Source: Methylovirgula sp.
GTDB taxonomy: Bacteria > Pseudomonadota > Alphaproteobacteria > Rhizobiales > Beijerinckiaceae
Length of the DNA: 8,565 nucleotides
Assembly (NCBI GenBank): GCA_030038595.1
Contig: JASHSW010000139.1
Location: 1-8,565, forward strand
Direction of reading: 5' to 3'
In this document: positions 5,028-8,565 of the stretch, piece after piece
How the letters are laid out: the number at the start of each line of letters is the position of its first letter
Numbering within the stretch: position 1 is the stretch's first letter
The notes under the pieces: model-generated
Databases searched by the model: none
What the model was told of the DNA's origin: nothing
What the model saw: the letters and a program-made list of their open reading frames with translations, nothing else
Program-made: the position numbers and the translations under genes

Positions 5028-7681
5028 CTGGGCTGCTTTACGGTCTTTTGGCGCGGCGGCCCCATCAGCGCCGGCTGGAACAGTACCGCCGCGGCGAGCG
5101 TGGTGACGAGCGACATCGCCAGTAGCTTGCCCATGCTCGATGTGCCCGGGTGATGCGAAAGCCACAGGCTGCCGAATGCCGTGGCAGTGGTCATGGCGCT
5201 GAAGAAAACGGCGCGTGTCAGGCTCGATTGCAACAGGTTTGTCGTGCCTCCGCGCCAAGCCATTACGAAGTAGATCTTGAAGGCGACACCCAATCCGAGC
5301 ATCAGCGGCAAGGCGATGATGTTGGCGAAATTGAGCGGCATGTCGATGAGCACCGTGAGTTCCAAGGTCACGAGCCCGGCGAGCAGCAAGGGCACCAGGG
5401 TCAGGAGCACGTCGGTGACGCGGCGCAGGACCAGGTAGAGTAAGATACTGATCGAGACCAGTGCCGTAATGCCGGCCTGGATGAAGGCCTTGACGATCGT
5501 GTGGCCGGATTCCTGTACGGCCACCGGTTCGCCCGTGGCGCCGGGCGCCACGTGTTCGACGGCCGTTGCGAATCGGCTCATCACCGCATTGCTGTTTGGG
5601 TCGCCTTTCGGCGCGACTTCGATCAAGGCTTGACCGTCGGCGCTGATCCAATAGCGGCGCAAGCTTTCGGGAATATCGTCGAGCCCGGTCGGCTTGGCTT
5701 GCAGTGAATGGTGAAGAAGATCGAGCAAGACCCGCAGGCTCGGCAAGAGGACCGTGCGCGCCGCGTCGCGCTTTTCCGGAGGTGCGGCCGCCAGCTGCCG
5801 CAGCAAGCTCGCCAGCCGGCGCGCGTCATCGGCGCCTTTGCCCGAGAACTTCTGCGCCGTCGTCGAGAATTGATCGGCCGCCTTCGTCAAGGCGGCGATG
5901 TCGTCGGCATCGGTTGGTGTGCCGAGCATCCGCTTCGGATCGAAGAGCGGCAGGAGGATTGATGCCGCGTGCTGGATGATCGGCAGCTTCTGGTTCTGAT
6001 CGGGCGGCACGAAGCTGGCGAGCGTCAGAGTCCGCGATACCTCGGGCAGCTGCTGCAACTTGGCGGTAATTGCTCCGGTCGCGTCGAGATTGGGAACCAG
6101 AATATCGATCGTGTTGGCCTGCGTGTCGGCGCTCTTCTGCAGATCGAGCAGAGTTGCGACCGCCTCGGTCTTTTTGCTGCGCAGATCGAGCGGATTGAAG
6201 TCGAAGTGCACATGTGCAAGCAGCGGGCTCCCGGCGAGCGCGACGCCGAGCGTGCCGATCACTACAGCATGCCGATGCCGGCTCAGGAAGTCATCGATCG
6301 GCGCGAGGAACTTATAGCCGAGCGCATCGCGCTCGGCGGGCGGCTTCAAGAGGGTCAGCAAGGCCGGCAGGACGGTGACCGCGGTGAAGAAGGCGAGGAT
6401 CATGCCGGTACCGGCGATGAGTCCCAGTTCTGAGACGCCCCGATAGTCGGTCGGCAGGAACGAATAGAAGCCGCAGGTCGTCGCCGCGGCGGCGAGCGCC
6501 AGCGGCCGGCCCGCCTTTGCAGCGGCCATGCGCAGCGCCTTATGGAAATCCGGCTCGTCGTGCCGCTCGGCTCGGTAGCGGACGCTGAACTGGATCGCAA
6601 AATCGACGCCGATCCCCACGAAGAGCACGGCGAAGGCGACCGAAATGAGGTTGAACGCCTTCACCATGATCAGGCCGAGCGCCGCCGTCGCGCACAATCC
6701 GAAGATCACGCATAGCGCCACCGCCGCGACGATGCGCAGCGATCGCAATGCGCACCAAATAATCCCCAACACCACGAGTGCCATGATCGCGCCGTTGAGG
6801 CCGGCGCCTTCCCGCACGGTCGCATACTCCTCGTCGGCGAGCGGCACCGAGCCGGTAAGGCGGACGCTGACCCCGTTTGCGGGGGTGAAGCCCAGATCGC
6901 GGGCGCTTTGCCGGATGAAATTGGAGGGGACGAGTCCGGGTTCGAGCGCGTCGTAGTTGAGAATTGGTTTGACCAGCAGGAAATGACGCAATTCTTGTTC
7001 GCTCGGCTTCTCGCCCGTGAACAGCGTGTTCCAGGAAAAGAATGTCTTACGGCCGCTCAGAACGCCGTCGAGTGCCGTGGAAAGCGAGACGATCGGCCGG
7101 TCGAAATCGTCGAACGTACCGACGTTCGAGCGCACGCCCCGAGTGATGAAGGAAAATGCCTGCGCAACGCCGCGCAACGTCGGATCGGAGGTGAGCACCG
7201 CCAGAAAAGGTTCGGCCCGGAGCAGCCCGCCGACGGTGCGTTGAACCTCGGCAACAGGCTGAAACAGAAGTGCGTTCTGCTCGAAATAAGGCCCCGTATC
7301 GGGTTGGTTGACCGTCTCGAAAAGATCACGTCTCGTCCGCAATTTCGCGGCTAGCGCCGCGGCGGCGCTAGCCGCGAGCTCGGGCGTCGCACCATCGACG
7401 ACGACGACGATTTCCTCGTTACGCTGCGGGAAGGCCTTGTCGAGCGCAGCAAGCCGCTGCCGCCAGGGCAATTTCGTCGACAGATAATCGTTCGTATTGG
7501 CGTCGATGGCGAAATGTGCGGCTGTGTAATAAGCGCTCGCGCCGCTCACCAGCACGGCAATTGCGACCACGAGCCATGCCGAGCGCGAGCACAGGTTGAC
7601 GAGCCCGACAATGGCTCTGCCGATCCATCCAATCTTACGGGATTGAGCGGGCTCGGGCGCGCTCTCGAACTTGGAGTCCAT
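5024..7681 (-). CDS. hpnN: Hopanoid transporter HpnN (RND/MMPL family)
   Basis: An 885-residue inner-membrane protein of the RND/MMPL superfamily that matches HpnN, which moves hopanoids to the outer membrane. Architecture: a first membrane span near residues 36-52, a large periplasmic domain (with the typical DANTNDYLS and FDDFDRPIVSLSTALDGVL stretches), a cluster of spans around 296-445 with GIGVDFAIQFS (356-366), a second periplasmic domain, and a closing cluster with GLGVAFKIYFVMAWRGG (about 796-812). Twelve spans are expected. I chose the ATG at 7681 (MDSKFESAPEP); the frame continues 28 codons upstream to a TTG at 7765, but that extension does not look like protein. No good ribosome binding site precedes 7681. 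A 33-base perfect palindrome sits in the Ala-rich segment near residue 107. The gene is divergent from an ispH-like remnant and convergent with bfr. Confidence 0.92.
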   Translation of the reverse strand: MDSKFESAPEPAQSRKIGWIGRAIVGLVNLCSRSAWLVVAIAVLVSGASAYYTAAHFAIDANTNDYLSTKLPWRQRLAALDKAFPQRNEEIVVVVDGATPELAASAAAALAAKLRTRRDLFETVNQPDTGPYFEQNALLFQPVAEVQRTVGGLLRAEPFLAVLTSDPTLRGVAQAFSFITRGVRSNVGTFDDFDRPIVSLSTALDGVLSGRKTFFSWNTLFTGEKPSEQELRHFLLVKPILNYDALEPGLVPSNFIRQSARDLGFTPANGVSVRLTGSVPLADEEYATVREGAGLNGAIMALVVLGIIWCALRSLRIVAAVALCVIFGLCATAALGLIMVKAFNLISVAFAVLFVGIGVDFAIQFSVRYRAERHDEPDFHKALRMAAAKAGRPLALAAAATTCGFYSFLPTDYRGVSELGLIAGTGMILAFFTAVTVLPALLTLLKPPAERDALGYKFLAPIDDFLSRHRHAVVIGTLGVALAGSPLLAHVHFDFNPLDLRSKKTEAVATLLDLQKSADTQANTIDILVPNLDATGAITAKLQQLPEVSRTLTLASFVPPDQNQKLPIIQHAASILLPLFDPKRMLGTPTDADDIAALTKAADQFSTTAQKFSGKGADDARRLASLLRQLAAAPPEKRDAARTVLLPSLRVLLDLLHHSLQAKPTGLDDIPESLRRYWISADGQALIEVAPKGDPNSNAVMSRFATAVEHVAPGATGEPVAVQESGHTIVKAFIQAGITALVSISILLYLVLRRVTDVLLTLVPLLLAGLVTLELTVLIDMPLNFANIIALPLMLGLGVAFKIYFVMAWRGGTTNLLQSSLTRAVFFSAMTTATAFGSLWLSHHPGTSSMGKLLAMSLVTTLAAAVLFQPALMGPPRQKTVKQPS
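7345..7377. repeat. 33-bp perfect palindrome inside hpnN
   Basis: TCGCGGCTAGCGCCGC at 7345-7360 is followed by one central base (7361) and its exact reverse complement at 7362-7377. It encodes the segment L-A-A-S-A-A-A-A-L-A-A-K of HpnN, part of an Ala-rich helix. A perfect 16-base arm is far longer than expected by chance, although alanine codons (GCN/NGC) make such structures easier in G+C-rich DNA. Confidence 0.85.
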
Positions 7682-7916
7682 ATGCCGCGTGTCTATGAGG
7701 GGAACTGTGGCAACTTTGCAAGAGTTTCGTTGTTTCCGGATAATGAAGCAATTTTGAGATAGCAAATTTGCGTCTTACGGCGTTAACTGAACCGTTTTGC
7801 AGCTATATTGGGCAGTTTGACGTCGTTCATCCGGTCAATACAAAGGCCGGCGCGCGGGAACAAGCGGACTTCGTCTTGCTGCATACGGCTCATAACGCAG
7901 GATACTTGAAGTTTCC

Positions 7917-8450
7917 ATGTCAGTGATCTTGGCTCAACCGCGCGGTATTTGCGACGGCATAGTCGGCGCCATCGCTATAGCCGCGCGTGCCGTCGAAGAA
8001 TTCGAGGCGCCGGTCAACGGCGGTGAGCAGATAGCGCAAAAAGCCAGCGGGATCGAGCGGCGGAAGGCCGGAGACGCTCGCCTCGCCGAAAATTTGACCG
8101 AAATTTCCGGCCGTGCGCCGAGCGTCTTCCGGGCTCGGCGCCGATCCCGCCGCTTGGGATTCGGCGCCGCGAACCGGGGTTTGCCGGGTCTCGATGCCGT
8201 CCGCCCTCCGCAACGCCATGTCCAGGCAGGCGGATCTGCGTCACCGACCGGCCTGACTGGACATCCTAGGGTTGCGGGAACCGCAGACCGCATCCCTTGG
8301 CTCGCGGAATCGGATAAAGATGTCGCGGCGCTCAAGCTTGCCGCCGACGCGCTGCTTGCCTATGTCACGCAAACGACACTGGGCTGCGGCGCCATTAAGC
8401 CGATCATCGTGGCGCTCCGTTGGCGGTTTTCCGGCGGAGCCGAGACGTAA
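7917..8450 (+). pseudogene. ispH: Degenerate, truncated IspH (LytB)-derived frame
   Basis: IspH is the Fe-S enzyme that reduces HMBPP to IPP and DMAPP in the last step of the MEP isoprenoid pathway. This 177-codon frame begins VILAQPRGICDGIVGAI, clearly like IspH LLANPRGFCAGVDRAI, and by eye it aligns without gaps to E. coli IspH residues 1-103. Matches include APV (31-33), E58, L60, E62-I63, A67-P68, VF (70-71), RGL-type (87-89) and DA (93-94). After an 8-residue deletion come GHPRVAGT, then LAESDKDV, YVTQTTL and ALRWRF. Cluster ligand Cys12 is kept, but Cys96 is Arg, His41 is Gln, His74 is Arg and Glu126 is Arg. The frame stops near E. coli position 190, so Cys197 and the Ser/Asn substrate residues are missing. 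It cannot be a working IspH. GAAG at 7908-7911 is a fair ribosome binding site. It has no internal stop, so a retained pseudo-enzyme is possible. Confidence 0.75.
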
Positions 8451-8451
8451 A

Positions 8452-8530
8452 GCATTCGCTAGGCGAGGCAGAACCGGCGGAACGCCGGAGTTGGGATTCC
8501 GCTTACCGTCCGAAACCCGTCGACGTGTGA
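8452..8530 (+). pseudogene. Possible remnant of the IspH C-terminus
   Basis: Just past the stop of the IspH-derived frame, another frame reads TPELGFRLPSETRRRV (from 8482). This resembles the end of IspH proteins (E. coli EENIVFEVPKELRVDI). If correct, roughly 100 codons were deleted between the TQTTL region and this tail, with a frame change. The match is short and the evidence weak. A small hairpin, CCGGCG-GAA-CGCCGG, lies at 8474-8488. Confidence 0.3.
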
Positions 8531-8537
8531 GCGCAAT

Positions 8538-8543
8538 AAGGAG
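8538..8543 (+). promoter_or_regulatory. Strong ribosome binding site of the right-edge gene
   Basis: AAGGAG lies nine bases before the ATG at 8553 and fixes the start of the gene that runs off the right edge. It is the best Shine-Dalgarno match on the plus strand of this window. Confidence 0.7.
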
Positions 8544-8552
8544 CCGGTGTTC

Positions 8553-8565
8553 ATGGGCATTCCGA
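8553..8565 (+). CDS. Start of a truncated gene, possibly hpnH
   Basis: Only four codons (M-G-I-P) and one base are visible before the window ends, so the call rests on the start codon, the AAGGAG ribosome binding site upstream, and the neighbourhood. HpnH, the radical-SAM enzyme that joins adenosyl to hopene, often begins M(A/G)(I/V)PF and is found near ispH and hpnN in alphaproteobacterial hopanoid clusters. The start and context fit that, but four residues cannot prove it. The preceding remnant is on the same strand and may share its transcript. Confidence 0.5.

Noticed and set aside
4317..5651. A 444-codon minus-strand frame across bfd, bfr and hpnN
   Set aside because: Arg- and Asp-rich translation typical of a shadow frame in G+C-rich DNA; it covers three well-supported genes.
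7682..7765. 28-codon extension of HpnN to a TTG start
   Set aside because: The added residues are unlike transporter N-termini and the TTG has no ribosome binding site; the ATG at 7681 is more natural.
7817..7845. TTGACG at 7817 as the -35 box of a promoter for the IspH-derived frame
   Set aside because: No acceptable -10 box occurs at the right spacing.
7920..8335. Two minus-strand frames with fairly gene-like codons (7920-8219 and 7934-8335)
   Set aside because: The plus-strand frame over the same bases aligns collinearly with IspH, so these are its antisense shadows; neither has a ribosome binding site or a recognisable family.
1..8565. CRISPR arrays, tRNA or rRNA genes, insertion sequences
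   Set aside because: No spaced direct repeats, cloverleaf sequence, ribosomal RNA segment or transposase was found.

Overview
The window looks like chromosomal DNA of a hopanoid-producing alphaproteobacterium, most likely a Rhizobiales member of the Beijerinckiaceae/Methylocystaceae type. This is an inference from the high G+C codon usage, the HpnN-type hopanoid transporter, the alphaproteobacterial style of the Bfd ferredoxin (CLGCSxxCGRC) and the ExaC/AldB aldehyde dehydrogenase paired with a DUF779 protein. No species can be named from the sequence alone.

Layout, left to right. Positions 1-140 (-) hold the start of a small hypothetical protein that runs off the left edge, in visibly more A+T-rich DNA. 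Positions 450-1679 (+) encode a polytopic membrane protein with O-antigen ligase/polymerase-like motifs. A convergent minus-strand pair follows: an NAD-dependent aldehyde dehydrogenase (3795-2275) and, downstream of it, a DUF779 protein (2097-1714). They are separated by 177 bases that carry two palindromic elements. On the plus strand come bfd (4103-4408) and bfr (4548-5027), an iron storage and release pair. Bfr is convergent with hpnN (7681-5024, -), and the two share a 4-base stop overlap.

Right edge. Divergent from hpnN is an open plus-strand frame, 7917-8450, that I read as a degenerate, truncated copy of ispH (lytB). It aligns residue for residue with E. coli IspH over the first 103 positions. 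Cys12 and the TQTTL threonine motif are kept, but His41, His74, Cys96 and Glu126 are replaced and the whole C-terminal third, with Cys197, is gone. A new gene begins at 8553 behind a strong ribosome binding site. Its first residues (MGIP) and its position next to ispH and hpnN suggest hpnH, but only 13 bases are visible.

How the genes work together. hpnN, the ispH remnant and the possible hpnH look like one end of a hopanoid cluster (precursor supply, side-chain addition, transport to the outer membrane). bfd and bfr form a standard iron module. The dehydrogenase/DUF779 pair is an aldehyde-oxidation module, commonly tied to alcohol metabolism. The most unusual item is the IspH-derived frame: it is either a decaying gene or a retained pseudo-enzyme. 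Other items worth a look are a 33-base perfect palindrome inside hpnN and the palindromic repeats between the dehydrogenase and DUF779 genes.
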